64,000 bases of DNA from Diaporthe sp. PMI_573 (Eukaryota > Ascomycota > Sordariomycetes > Diaporthales > Diaporthaceae), in assembly GCA_021399435.1 (NCBI GenBank), contig JAJTUP010000117.1, forward strand, positions 1 through 64,000, in the 5' to 3' direction. Position 1 is the first letter of the stretch. The number at the start of each line of letters is the position of its first letter. The translations under genes were made by a program, and so were the position numbers. Shown piece by piece: positions 13,601 to 25,877 of the stretch. The notes under the pieces are model-generated. The model was not told where the DNA came from, did not search any database, and saw nothing but the letters and a program-made list of their open reading frames with translations.

Positions 13601-15027
13601 ATAATCAAGTTTTTAAGTTTAAAGCTCGATTAGTAGTTAGAGGGTTCCAACAGAGAGAAAGAATGAATTATACAAACACTTTTGCCTCTACCTCTACCCC
13701 CCCTACCTAGAGGGTGCTACTAGCGCTAACCACTATTCTAGACTGGGAAATCAAACAGATCGATTTTATAGGTGCCTTCCTAAACGGTATGCTGAAAGAA
13801 CAGGTCTTTATAGCGCTTCCAGAGGGTTTTAAAGAATTTGCAGCCCAAGCCAGTAGCCTTATTCAGAGGCTATTAGCTAAAGCTAGCTATAACCCTTCTA
13901 TTCAACAAATAATTTGGCTGAATAAAGCACTATACAGCCTAAAGCAGGCCCCTAGAGAGTAGCAACAGATAGTTATTAACCTTCTAAAAAGCTTAAGCTT
14001 TGAGCCACTACTCTCAAACTCCGCCGTTTTCTACAGCAGGGCGTCAGGCCTATTTATAGTGACCTACGTCGATGATTGCCTAATTATAGGGCCTGGAATC
14101 TCGAAAATTCAGGCCTTAAAGAGACAAATACATAAGGCATATACTATAGAAGATAGGGGCCCTACAAGCTTCTTTCTAGGGGTTCGAATTATTAGGAACC
14201 GCCCTAACCAAACCCTATGGCTTTCCCAAAGCCAGTACATAGAGGAAGCTATTAGAACCTTTAATTTAGAGAGTTCTAGGCCTATTTCAGTTCCTCTTCA
14301 GCTAAACCTAGTTAATTTAGGCCCTATTAAAGGGCCTACACTAGACCGAATTCGATATAAGCGTTTTTAGGCTATAGTAGGTACCGCTATATATTTAGTA
14401 ACCCAAACTAGGCCTAATATAAGCTTTCCGGTCTAGTGGCTAGCTAGGGCTTTCCAAGCTTCTAAGCTCCAGTACCTATCCGCTACTTAAAACCTATTTA
14501 GGTACCTAAATAACCATCGTTATCTTGCTATTAGATATTCTGTAAAAGGCCTAAAAAACCCTCTACAAAGCTCTTTAGAGCCTATAGACTATTTAAATAA
14601 TAACTATACTAGAGATAAGACCTCTTTAAAGTCAACCTATAGGTATATATTTATCCTAGGTAGGGGGCCTATTTTTTAGAAATCAAAGCAAGAAAGCACT
14701 ATAGCATTATCTATGCTAGAGGCTAAATTTATAAGGCTTATAGAGGTTACTAGGGAAATCTAATAGCTTTATAGGCTCTATACAAAGCTAAATAAACCTA
14801 TTTCTAGGCCTACCATTCTCTATAGAAATAATACAGGCGCTATCTCTACTACTAAGGACCCCTTACACTACTAAAAAACAAAGCATATTCTTCTAAAGTA
14901 CTACTACCTACATGCTAAAGTTTAAAAGGAGACCCTTAAGGTTAAATACCTAGAAACCAGTAAAATGATAACAGATAGGCTAACTAAGGCCCTACCAGCA
15001 CCTAAATTTTAGGTGTTTCTAGGCTAG
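10641..15027 (+). pseudogene. Ty1/copia gag-pol polyprotein, RIP-decayed, left part
   Basis: A nearly continuous copia polyprotein frame on the plus strand, broken by many stops. Order: C-terminal gag (EFNTRFNSLVSRLQLAGA, from about 10,655), protease-like region (about 11,340-11,890), GAG-pre-integrase motif HKRLGHIS (about 12,130), integrase (FYFDGGKE, about 12,510; SPYIHKQNG, about 12,590), reverse transcriptase (about 13,430-14,370) with an intact YVDD box near 14,062, and RNase H (SKQESTIALSMLEAKF, about 14,690). Stops fall where Trp or Gln is expected: LW in the pre-integrase motif, APREW, VQWLAR, W before KSKQ. That matches TGG to TAG and CAG to TAG. The gag N-terminus is missing because the gypsy element on the left lies in gag. 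The 3' end continues past 22,679. Confidence 0.9.
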
Positions 15028-15221
15028 TGTAATGGGCTCTGCACTAGGCACGATGGTCCGGTGAACTGGGAAGGCCAGCACGTATATTAGGTATAGGTAT
15101 AGTACAAGACTGATTCTTGCCCCCCTCAAGTCTAAGACGTAAGGGCTTCAGGTTTCTTTTTAGAAGGGCCTTCGCCAGGGCCACACCAGGGCTTCCCCGT
15201 AGCTTCTGCCCAGCCATTACA
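15028..15221 (-). repeat. 3' LTR of the nested gypsy element
   Basis: 194 bp with inverted ends TGTAATGG / CCATTACA. It matches 22,486-22,679 in the same orientation and at the same length. Differences are all transitions, with no indels that I could see. Confidence 0.93.
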
Positions 15222-18200
15222 ATTATACCTTCCCCCTAGAGGCCCATCCCCGGGCTATTAACTATAGCTTTCGTACAGCTTTTATAGGCACCTTCTAGTC
15301 ACTACCTCTAGTAACTTACAAAACATTCTAAACCTATATACAACCTTTTTAGCACCATATAGGCTAGGCAGCATAGTTTAAATAGCTTACCCTTTAGGCT
15401 ACTATTAACCTCTCTCTCTCTCTAACCTATACTTTACTACTTCTTAAAGTCGTTACTATAGCCCTTCTTCTATCTACTACTTCGAGTAGTTTTTATAATT
15501 ACTTCTCGATACCTTTATTATATTTCGCTTATCTAGCTTGTTTAAGGGCTTCTCACCCTTACCACTAGGTAAGGCATTATCTTTTTTTTTAAAGGGGTCT
15601 TGTAATTGTTTCTAGTCTTCTTTAGCAAGTACTTCTAGCCTTAGGCCTCTAGCCCCCATTTACTTTTATTTTCCTTCTATTAATTCTACCAGCGAAGGTA
15701 GCTTTTTACACTACTTATAGTTATCCTTCCTATAAAGTTAGAATAACCTATTTACAGGGTTCCCTGACTTATTAGGTTTAAGTCTTGAGGGGTTTAGTAG
15801 TGATTACACTAGCTCCATTATAAATCCTCTAACTATCTCTTCCTCTTTAGAGCTATTCTCCTCTAAATAAAACAATACCTTAATTATAACTCGAGGCAAG
15901 TCTTTAAAGGTAGCTAGTAAGCAGCCCGCTACTACTTTACAGACCCCTTAAACTTGTTATAAGGTAGTAGCAAGTATTGCCGTATTGCTAGGCGAGCTAA
16001 ACTAGAGCAGACCCTCGAAAGTGTTTTAAACCCTGAAGGGACTAACTTTCTCTACCAGCAAGTTTATATAGTCATATATACCTACCAAGGCCCTCAGATA
16101 TGCGATACCTTCTAGCTAGCAGCGCGTGGCAGTAGCTTCTATAAATATTATCTAAACCTTATATGATATATCTAGACAGGACAAGAGGGTGCAGACCTAG
16201 AGTCAGGCAATCTAGTCCCAAGCCCCTTACGAAGCCTATATATACAGTTTTCTCAAGAGGTTTAAAGAGGATGTACCTTTTTTACGGGAAAATATAACCT
16301 ATACCATGACTAGTTTAGAGAACTTTCGGTATAATTAGTATATTACAAAGCATTACTTACCTTATATAATGGTAAGTATCCTTTTATCTATTATTATTAC
16401 TTCTATTAACCATTATAGGGGGATCCTTTAATTATCAGGTTAATCTCTAACTTACATTTTACAAGAGCCCTTTTAAGAAAAATCATCTAAGCTATAAATC
16501 CTCCTTTATTAATTACGTAGGAGAACTAGCTATTAATTTTATAAGTTTACCTGGCCCAAACCTTGATAAACTTATTTATAAACAAACTAAGCGGTACTCT
16601 AGTGTTTTAGAAGATAGTAGAGAATTTAAAGTATAAGAGAGGCTCTTAAGGGGAAAAGAAATAAATCAAGGTTATAAATATAAGTCCCCTATATTTTAAG
16701 GCATAATTATACACTAATCTACTTAGGAATCAGCCATTATAAAGACTAGTATCTTTTAGTTATAGGCCCTAACTAATTTATACCTACTTTATTTAGTATA
16801 GTTTAGCTTAGCTAACTCGGTAGATGTCCTTTGTAAGAAGATCTTAAGAGACCTAGTTAATACTTATTATAGCATACTATGTATAGTTCCGGCTAATAAT
16901 AGGTTCCCGGTCTAGCATAGCTTAGTTTAAGGGTTTCTCTTAAAGGTTTTGCAAGTTATAGATAACACTTTTAAGACTTAGCTAGAGGGGTTTCTACTAC
17001 TGCTATAGGAGATAACTTATAGGATGCAGATAGCTCTTCCCCGCTAGTTACTTAGAGATACAGTAGCTTAGTGATTAGTACTAGTAGAGGGGGCTTAGTT
17101 TTTTAAGAGTAGGAATAATAATATCTTTATGTTGCTTTTTTAGGGACTCTTCTAGTCCCCCCTTGATCTAGATATTTCTAAGGTCATTTATACTTAATTC
17201 TAATACATTAATCTTTAAAGCCTTCCTCTACTTAGGTAATACTTAATAGCTCCTCAGTAAGCCTTTACCTAGAAACATTTCTCTATTATCAAGCCAGTCT
17301 CTAGTTTACCTGTTAGTTCTCTAATACTCATTTATCTAATATTAGCTTTATCAGCTAGTCATCTAACACTTATTAAGCCAACATTAACTTTATTAGCTAG
17401 TTATCTAGCTATCCTAGCCTTTATTAGCCTATCGCTACTTAATTTATGGCCGCTTTCTACAGCCTCCACTAGTCTAGTTTTAAGTCCTCTTCCAGCCTTA
17501 TTTCAGCCCTCTCCCTTTCCAGTACTTTATAATAGTTTTGTTTACCAACATTTTATCTTCTAGCACCTATAAGTTATATTTACTAGGCTATCCTTTTTAC
17601 TTTACTAAGTAGTATATAGTGTCCTCAATCTTCTAGTAGTCTTAAATCTCTTCTAGCTCCTATTTAGCCTATTTATCCTCTACGTCTAGTAGGTTTAGGA
17701 TACCTTCTATTAGGTCCTTTAGGTTTCTCGCTACCCAGGGCTCCAGCTAGCTTACGTGGTATACGTGGTGTATTTGGAAGTACTTCTCTAGTAGGGTTAG
17801 ACTATAGGCCTGCTTACCTACTTAAGATATGATCTTAAATAAGCCGACCCTTTATAGAGCAAGCTTTCTGTTTTTTAGGAGTAGATGCTTAGTTATTAGT
17901 AATATTTATTAGCCGATCTTAAATTATACAAGCTAGTATTAATTATTATAATTTTAGGCCTATGTCTTAACTATCTATTTCCAGTTCTCCTTATAGTCTG
18001 TTTGAATTTACTAAAGTTTTTTAATATATTCCTTGACTACTAGTACCTCCCTCCAAGGAATACTGTCCTTAGTAAGCTATTTATCATACAGAATAGTAAA
18101 AGATAGTTTGTAGCCAAAGAGAGCTTTAAACGGGCTTATTTTAATTATAGCGCTTTATATTAAATTATAAGTAAAGAATATAATATATAATAAGTTTAGC

Positions 18201-21200
18201 TAGTTTTAGGCATTTTTCGCTATAAACGCCCTTAGATATTATTCTAGGGTTTAGTTCATTCTTTCCGTTTATCTATCGCCCTATAAGTAATAAATAATAA
18301 TATATTAGGTTTTAATTTTACTTAGCTAGCAAAGTATCTTTCAAAACTTGCTGGTAAAGGTTGTGCCTCTATTAGTTACGATTCCTTTAGGTAGTCCCTA
18401 TTTACATTTAATCTCCCTATAGAAGATCTTAGCTAGTTTAGTAGTATTTATCATTATACTTACTATAATAAAGAAACTCATCTTAATATAACAATTCACG
18501 ATAACCAGGATTATATCTACTTCCTAGCTATCTCTAATAGTAGTCAGGAGTCCAGTAATAAAGTTTATACTAAGTTTTTACATAGGGCCTAATAGAATTA
18601 GTAATAAAGCAAGCTCTCTATACAGGCAATAATATAACATAGATATATATTAGTACATTATACAAGAGCGTACATAGTCTACGACAGAGGCCTTCAAGCC
18701 CAGCCAGTAAAAATGTCTTTCAACTAGGATTTATATCTACGTTTACCCCCAGTACCCGCTTAGCAGCTCATTATAGTAAGTTTACAAGATCTCCTATTAC
18801 AAGGCTTTTTATTCTAGCACATATATATATTCCTTCTAGTATAATAGCTTATCTTAAAACTTATAACTAAAACTATCTAAAATAGTACCGTTTAAGAATT
18901 TAATCCTTTTAATAACGGCCTAGATTATAGGGTCTTCCCCCTAGGCTTCGCGAATTAAGTCTAATAGCGAAGAGTAGAGTCCTTAGTACATTATACCTGT
19001 GTTGCTAATATATGCCCGGACCCGGACTCTTATTATAAACTACCCCTACAGGGGAGCCGCAGACTTAAGCCAATGCTTTATTAGGGAGGAATTAAGTTTT
19101 AAGACCTCTTACACTTTAGCACTTCTAACTACAGCTTTAAACTAGGCCTACCGTTGGTCTTCTAGATAGGATTGTATGTTTTTTCTAATAGTTACAACTA
19201 TCTTTAATTCCAGAGTTAGGATTTAACTTAAATTTAGAGGCTTTTCTTTTAACATATAGTCAGGCCTTCTCGATAGGCCATCTACCGGGTTCATTTTCCT
19301 GGAGCGATGTTTAATAGTAAAATTAAATCCAGCTAAATACATCAGCTATTAAACTTATTTCTACGTTAGTTCTTTTTACTTTATAAAGCTATAGAGATTA
19401 TTATAATTAGAAAGAACTGTAACTAGTTCTTGTACCCCTTTAAGGTACTATTGCTAGTACTTAAAGCTCTCAACTATAGCATTTAGCTCTTTATTATAAG
19501 TTGTCCAGTAGAGCTCAGCTCCTAAGAACTTTTTTAACCAGAAAGTAATTAGATGCCATTAGGATTTGTCTTTATCTCAGTGTTGCTATAAAATTATAGA
19601 CACAGCGGCTCCGTCTAATACATTACACTCAATTCGTATAAGGAGTGTAGGGTTGTAATATTAGAAAAGAGGTGCCTATTAGAACTTTATTTTAAGCTTT
19701 TCGAAGGCCCTTTGTATTTTAATATTTTCCAGGGCCAAGAAATTAGTTTTTCCTAGTTTTCAGCTACATTACATCCCTTTTAATTATTTGTTAAGTAGTT
19801 GTATAATTTTCAAGTAATCCCTAATAAATCTTCAGTAGAAGTTATAGAAACCCAAAAACACTTAAATGTTACAGTAGGTAGTTAGTATTAGCCATTCTTA
19901 GATAGTCCTAATCTTATCAGAGTCTATTCGGACTTCTTTCCTTCTAATTAAAAATCCTAAAAACTCGATCTCTTCTTAAAAAAAGCAGCACTTCTTAATA
20001 TTACTATACAACTCTGCTATTACAAGATAATCTACAATCATTTATATATACTTTTTATACTTTTTCTTGCTTTTTAAGAAAATCAAGATATCATCTAAAT
20101 AAATAATTATATAGATATTAATGTAATCTCTTAAAACTTCAGTAATAAAAGATTAAAACATAGCTAGTGTGTTGGTTAATCTAAACAGTACTACTCTAAA
20201 TTTATAATGTCTATATTAAGTACAAAAAGCAGTCTTTTATTTATTACCCTCTTAGATATAAATCCGATAGTATGTATCTATTAAATTAATCTTAGAGAAA
20301 AATTATATACCTAATAGTTGATCTAGAATCTCTAAAACCAGCGGTAAGGAATACTGATTTTTTATCATTATTTCGTTTAGAGCCCTATAGTTAATATAAA
20401 GTTAAAGGGTTCCGTCTTTTTCAGCACAAATAAAACTAGCGTACTAGCAAGACTTTTGCTATAGGTAATTTACCCTAACTTTAAACTCTTTTTAAGCCAT
20501 TTTCTTAAAACCTTGAGTTCTATTAATAAGAGTGGGCGTAGGGGTAGAAAAGGGGGCAAAGTCCCCTTTTCTAGCTTTATTACATAATCTACTTTCCTCC
20601 TTGGTAGTAATTCTTTAGCCCAGTCCTTGATAAAAAACTCCTCTAATTCCTTTAGTCGCGGGTATATCTGAGACAAATCTAGGGGTGACTTCTCTTCTTC
20701 ATCTATCCCTCAGGGCTCCTACTAACTTTTCCCTTCTTATTCTACCAGACCAGAAGGTTTAGTAGTAGGAAGAACTATATAACAATAAGAGACTTTCCCT
20801 TAATTCCTTATAAAAGACTTTACAGTCTATTTTACTACATAAATCTTGTCCTATTAAAGCCACCAATCCTTTAGACAGCTTTTAAGCCTTATTTAAAAAT
20901 GTTTCAAACCTAGGGTACCTAATAGCAAAACAGACTTTAAGCATTTCCTTTTAATTACGACATAATCTCGCGTCTCCTTCCTCTAATTTCCAAAATAGTC
21001 TTTAAGCAATAAAGGTACTTAATAGACATTATAAGTAGGAACTACGGTTTCTTAGATTCCTACTATAGATACTAATATCTTTATAGATAATTTAAGGCCA
21101 AACTTCTTAACAAAAGAAATACTAATTAAGTTTATTTATATCTATATATCTAGATTAACCTTGATATATCTTTAACCATACTTTATAGTTACTTTACCTA

Positions 21201-22485
21201 AGATTGTAAATATCTCTTAGACTTTAACTATCTCTTTTTCTACTTTCAGGTATAGTTACTAGTCTTTCTTTTTAACCTTAGATACTGTTTCTATAGGTGG
21301 TTAAGAGGTGCTTTAACTCCCTCTCCCTTAATTCTAACCTTGATAGCCTTTAAACCAATAGTTACTACGGCCTTATACTTAATTTACTAATACTATAGTT
21401 TCTACCAGTACTAGACAGTTTAGAGCGTAGTGATAGGTGCTTCTATACCTATAGTATATAGTTGTCTTACCTATTTTATCTAGAGGATTTAGCTTTAGAG
21501 TTGCTTTAAAGGTACTTCCCTAAGTATTCTAATTTAGCGAGGTATAAGAACCCCTGTTTTAGAATTCTTAGCCTCTGTCTTAGCCTCGCGGCTAGGGGTT
21601 ATTTAGAGTTCTTCCCCTTAAATTTATGATACTTTTTAAGAAGTTTCCTCCTCGTCCTCTCTTATTAGGGGTTCCACTGGTTCTCCTTTATTTTAAGCCT
21701 ATTTTCTTATATTTTCTCTTTCTAACCCTCTCTAGGGTATTAACCTAAATCGCTTAGGCAACTCTAACTATCTTATCTCTAGTCTCCAGTATACTTAGGG
21801 TATATTTTGTTTAAATCTCTAACAATATCTATTTTAATAACCTTAAGAGAAAGAATTTAGCCCTTAAACTATTACTTCTTATTTCTTGTTCTAATTTTAA
21901 TGTTTTAAGATACTAGTAAAAGGTCTATAGATTTTGGTTTTCTTGTTAGTAAGCAGCATTAATTAAGTTTTAAATAACACCTAATATATTTTAGAGATTC
22001 TTCTTGAAATTAGAGCTAAAAGTCTTAAACTTGTTCTACTTATAATAGTTAAATATAGACTTGTCTTCTCTTTTTAAGGATTTTATATAAGTGTCCCAGC
22101 AGTTTCGATACTCCTTCTTAATATAGTCTAACACATATATTACTTTTATCTTATCATTATAAAAGGTTTATAATTATAAGATATAGGCCCTTTCTATATC
22201 TATTATCCAGCTATTATATTACTAAAAAGTATAGGCTATAGGTAGTAAAGTAATATTGGCTAGCTTTAGGTCTTTTAACTTAACTTTAATAATCATTTAA
22301 GCTGCTTTTAGAGTATTAATTCTCTGCTAAAGTAGTTAATTACATTCCCATTCTTATGCTAGGGCATTATCGAGCTGAAGTATTTCCAAGCTACCCTCGG
22401 TATTGTCGTGACTTTCTTGGGATCTTCCCCTTCTTTTACCAGTCTTTGGTGGCATCGTAGGTAGTATAATAAAAAGAATCAGAAT

Positions 22486-22679
22486 TATAATAGGCTCTAC
22501 ACTAGGTATGATAGTCTGGTAAACTAGGAAGGCCAGCATGTATATTAGGTATAGGTATGGTGTAAGACTGATTCTTGCCCCCCTTAAGTCTGAGACGTGG
22601 GGGCTTCGGGTCCCTTTTTAAAAGGGCCTTTGCCGGGGCCACACCGGGGCTTCCCCGTGGCTTCCGCCCGGCCGTTACA
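22486..22679 (-). repeat. 5' LTR of the nested gypsy element
   Basis: 194-bp direct-repeat partner of 15,028-15,221. It lies immediately upstream (in minus-strand sense) of the gag start. Its outer end GTTACA is followed by the GCTAG duplication. Confidence 0.93.
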
Positions 22680-22684
22680 GCTAG

Positions 22685-22879
22685 CTTGGCCTAGCAGAGT
22701 TAATAGATTAAAAGGAGGCCTATAGGGCCCTCTAGCTACTATTTCTTTAATAGTAGATAGATTTCTTTTAAAAAGGGTTTTCTTTCTAGAGGGCTTTTCT
22801 TTTTTCTCTCACATTTTCATTTAGATTAAGGGTTAAATGCTATAGGCTTATTCTAGGCCTATATCTTTAACAGAAGAGG
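22685..22879 (+). mobile_element. 3' end of the copia internal region
   Basis: Resumes the copia sequence interrupted at 15,027. Joining the two sides of the GCTAG duplication continues the end of pol (after the ALPAPKF motif), which stops shortly afterwards. A purine-rich tract (GAAGAGG) immediately precedes a TGTT at 22,880 and could be the polypurine tract next to the 3' LTR. Confidence 0.6.
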
Positions 22880-23774
22880 TGTTAAACGGAAACGCTTATT
22901 AGTAGGCGTGGGCGCTATACATAAGGGGTTACCCTAGACTTCACATAGGGGGTTACCCTAGACTTAGCACTAAATTTTCACTATGTGCCTATATGGTGTG
23001 CGCGGCGAAAGATGAGTTTAGTAGCCATGAGTCGATTTTTTAGGCTGTTTTAAGACCCTAACTTTATACTCTGCATTCCCCTTATTTCTTACCCAAAAAG
23101 TTTGTAACCTTGTTCATTAGATAGCCTGATTTCTATAGTTTATCTATATTTAGTTTTGTTACTGTCAGGGTTAGGGTTGGCTGGTTATTTATAACCAAAG
23201 ATAGTGGGTCTAAAGGGCGAATTTTCCGGCCTCGCCATTCTTGCACCAGAGCCAACCCACGCGTGCCTGCGGGTGAGACGATGTCGGAGGGTGTTATAAA
23301 CAGCCTCCTTCAGACCCCCAGACCCCTTCAGCCTCCTTCAGCCCCTTCAAAGCCCTTCCAGCCTCCCTCAGCCCCTATCCGCCTCCTTCAGAAAGAATAG
23401 GCTATCTATGCAAGCCTCTAGATATAAGTGGAGAAACCAGCTAGCCTAGCTTGGCAGAATCTTCTTATCGGAGTTATTCCTTCCGCCCTTTCCCATTTCT
23501 CTTTCTAGCCCCTGTTTTTCTCGAGTCATTATTCTCTCCGCCGGAGGAATATACCTCTCCGAAGGTCCGAACCTTCTATGTATATATACCTAGCCTTTTC
23601 CTCTCAGATAGATAGCTAGTTCTTCAGTCAGATCAACTTTTTCCCTCCTACACCTAGCTTGCCTCCTCCTTCCTTGAATTTGTTCTCTGTGAGGTGTTGA
23701 AGAATATCTTGACTACAGCCTTACTATGTCCCTCTACCCTTAGCCCTCTGCCCTTAATCTAGGTGTTTCTAACA
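22880..23774 (+). repeat. candidate 3' LTR of the copia element
   Basis: Starts TGTTAAACGG right after a polypurine-like tract and can be ended at TTTCTAACA (23,774), giving TGTT...AACA ends. It contains a TATATATA box at about 23,582. Two tandem copies of a GGGGTTACCCTAGACTT motif lie near 22,925-22,970, and a degenerate cctcag-rich stretch at 23,300-23,395. The partner 5' LTR is outside the window, so this is a boundary guess. Confidence 0.4.
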
Positions 23775-24815
23775 GAGGGACTGTGAGGAGGGCTGACAGA
23801 AGCCCACTCAAATTCAATACAAAGTTGTCCAGACCATTCTCAATCGTCCCAATTTGCCTCAGACACCCTACTGCGACCCTACCGATAAAACACACTGCTG
23901 AAGGCACTATCCTTCAGAAATAGACAACACTGATTAGTAATTATCGGATATAAAGCTGTCGTATTTTTACGACAGAGTCTGTGCTGGCAGCCCGGGGGCA
24001 CCCCTGTTGAATACCCACTCTTACACAGAGTAGTAATGGAGTGGATCCAGGGCACACTTTGGCATGCCCAGCATGGCAATTGGTGTCTGGGCACTCGATT
24101 GCAACAGTAGAAGCACACAGTGCACCCTTGTTGTAGGCTGTCTCCTGTACAGCAACATCTTAGCTCTCGAAGGAGATTCTGAGGGCTTCAGCCACGGGAG
24201 GATTTCCATGCATGTTGCACTTCTGTCACTCTTCGCGGAAATCTTGGTTTGAGATCCTTGCAAGGTTTACGCAGTACTGGGTCCTACTGGACGGGCATAT
24301 TTCAGAATGCTTCATGCCTCACCGCTCGTCATCCTCGACTACCGGGCATGTGAGCGGATCGTTCCTAGTAGAGAGAACTTTACCACCTGCGGTGCGAGAG
24401 TCCGTGTTAATACGGCATTGAATGACACCCATTGTTCCATTCCTTGACCAAGGGAATGGTTTTAGTGGCATGTATGTGCGGGTGAGTAGGGGCTTCATAC
24501 GCCAAGTCAATCTGTCATACTTCTTCTGAACTCACCTCCCCCAACCCGCCGGGGAGTTCGCGTCGTCCGGCGCTCCGCCCTTCAGGTGGAGCGCCGGAGA
24601 TCGAGAACGTCTCTGTTCGGATCTCTAGAGATCCTAGCTCTTCTCGGTCTGAACGGGCTTAACAGAGTAAGTCCGGAATGCGCATGCTTTCTTCCAAGTT
24701 TATTTAGTGCCATTAGTGTGAGTATCACATTTGTGGACAATTTCAAGCTCATGATTAACTTTCTAGATTCTGTGTTCCTCTCAGACACCACCGAAACTCA
24801 GGGACGACTGACAAC
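23775..24815. other. intergenic, no confident gene
   Basis: Spans copia to the reductase gene. The minus strand of 23,880-24,500 has Cys-rich short frames (for example CASTVAIECPDTNC near 24,070-24,110) that could be the decayed remnant of a small secreted protein gene, but frames change and stops intervene. The last 250 bp should contain the reductase promoter and include a perfect 10-bp hairpin at 24,567-24,597. Confidence 0.5.
24567..24597. repeat. perfect 10-bp inverted repeat upstream of the reductase gene
   Basis: CCGGCGCTCC and its exact complement GGAGCGCCGG are separated by 11 nt, about 220 bp before the reductase start codon. It could form a hairpin in a 5' UTR or serve as a dyad protein-binding site. 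The sequence does not decide between these. Confidence 0.6.
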
Positions 24816-25877
24816 ATGTCTCCACCACCGTCGACCGTCCTTGTGACGGGCGCAAATGGATATCTCGGCTTGCACGTCGTTGACCAACTGCTCAAGCACG
24901 GCAACACGGTTTGCGCGACAGTGCGCTCAGAGAGAGCCGCCGAAATAGTCCGAACGAATTTTTTGGAACATTTCGAGTCTCGTCAGCTTCGTATCGGCTT
25001 CATCGAGGATTTGAGCAAGTCAGAGTGCTTCAGCGACGTCTTTGATGAGACTATCACCAGTGTCGTTCACGTGGCTAGTCCTTGCCCAATGGGCAAGAAT
25101 ATCCAGGACAATGTACGCGAAATGCTTGGTCCGGCGATTGCCGGCACCACAGCCGTACTGGAAGCGGTCAAGGCGTATGCATCTCCCTCGTTTCGCAGGG
25201 TAGTGCAAATATCTTCTTTCTCCGCCATGCTCGACCTTTCCGAAGGCCCTCGTCCTGGGTACGTCTATACCGAAGCCGACTGGAATCCAATGACGTACGA
25301 AGAGGCTGTGGCGGAGAAGGACCCGACAGTCCTATACCTGGCATCCAAAGCGCTGTCTGAGAAAGCTGTCTGGGAGTGGAGGGCTGAGCATAGGCCACGA
25401 TTTGACATCGTTTGCCTGTGTCCATCGATGATTTTTGGTCCTCAAATCGGCACCATTAGATCTATGACTGGCCTGCACTCGACGGCTTCTCTTCTCTGGA
25501 ACTTGGTCGATGCCACCGAAGCCCCACCTCTTGACTTTGCTGGCGTCATTGATGTGCGTGATGCTGCTCTTATGGTTGTAGCCGCCATTGAGAAGCCCTT
25601 GGCCAGTGGCAAGAGGTTCCTTCTGGCGCAACATTTCGACTGGCAAAGCGCTGCTGACGTGGCTAGAGAGGGCCTACCCCAAGAATCTCGCTCCAGAATC
25701 CCGGTAGGCAAACCTGGATCTGGTAAGGACGAGGCTCTAAGACGTCTCTATACTATCGATGGGTCTCAGGCAGTTAAAGTTCTTGGTGTGGGATATCGAC
25801 CGCTGGCTCAGACGGTGAATGACACCTTGGAACAGTTTATTCAGGTTGAGGCGAGGAATAAGGCATCTTCGACCTAA
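24816..25877 (+). CDS. NAD(P)-dependent reductase, extended SDR (GRE2/ketoreductase-like)
   Basis: A single-exon 353-residue protein of the extended short-chain dehydrogenase/epimerase superfamily, close to yeast Gre2-type ketone or methylglyoxal reductases and fungal dihydroflavonol-reductase-like enzymes. Residues 9-18 hold the Rossmann motif VTGANGYLG. VHVASP (around residue 89) is the expected segment after beta-4. The active-site YxxxK is YLASK near residue 172, with an SSFSA serine stretch about 30 residues earlier. CPSMIFGP is the segment after beta-6. The length fits the family and there are no breaks. Expected reaction: NAD(P)H-dependent reduction of a carbonyl in the cytosol; the substrate cannot be told from sequence. 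The start has ACA before the ATG and is the only ATG ahead of the nucleotide-binding motif. It stands alone, with no same-strand partner nearby. Confidence 0.9.
   Translation: MSPPPSTVLVTGANGYLGLHVVDQLLKHGNTVCATVRSERAAEIVRTNFLEHFESRQLRIGFIEDLSKSECFSDVFDETITSVVHVASPCPMGKNIQDNVREMLGPAIAGTTAVLEAVKAYASPSFRRVVQISSFSAMLDLSEGPRPGYVYTEADWNPMTYEEAVAEKDPTVLYLASKALSEKAVWEWRAEHRPRFDIVCLCPSMIFGPQIGTIRSMTGLHSTASLLWNLVDATEAPPLDFAGVIDVRDAALMVVAAIEKPLASGKRFLLAQHFDWQSAADVAREGLPQESRSRIPVGKPGSGKDEALRRLYTIDGSQAVKVLGVGYRPLAQTVNDTLEQFIQVEARNKASST

Larger units (their letters stand above)
15028..22679 (-). mobile_element. complete but RIP-dead Ty3/gypsy element inserted in copia
   Basis: A 7,652-bp element bounded by two 194-bp direct LTRs and flanked by the 5-bp duplication GCTAG (15,023-15,027 and 22,680-22,684). 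Coding is on the minus strand. A gag start lies near 22,455 (MPPKTGKRRGRS). RT begins at about 20,676 (KVDYVIKLEKGTLPPF) and YLDDILIF lies near 20,100. RNase H runs about 19,260-19,660 (AELYWTTYNKELNAIVESF, then GLSRRPD). Integrase and C-terminal parts are expected at about 17.4-19.1 kb. Stops of RIP type interrupt every domain. The two LTRs differ at about 28 of 194 positions by my count, all transitions. It cannot encode functional proteins. Confidence 0.92.

Noticed and set aside
23161..23185. GGGTTAGGGTTGG as a telomere repeat
   Set aside because: Only about one and a half TTAGGG units, inside a presumed LTR; not an array.
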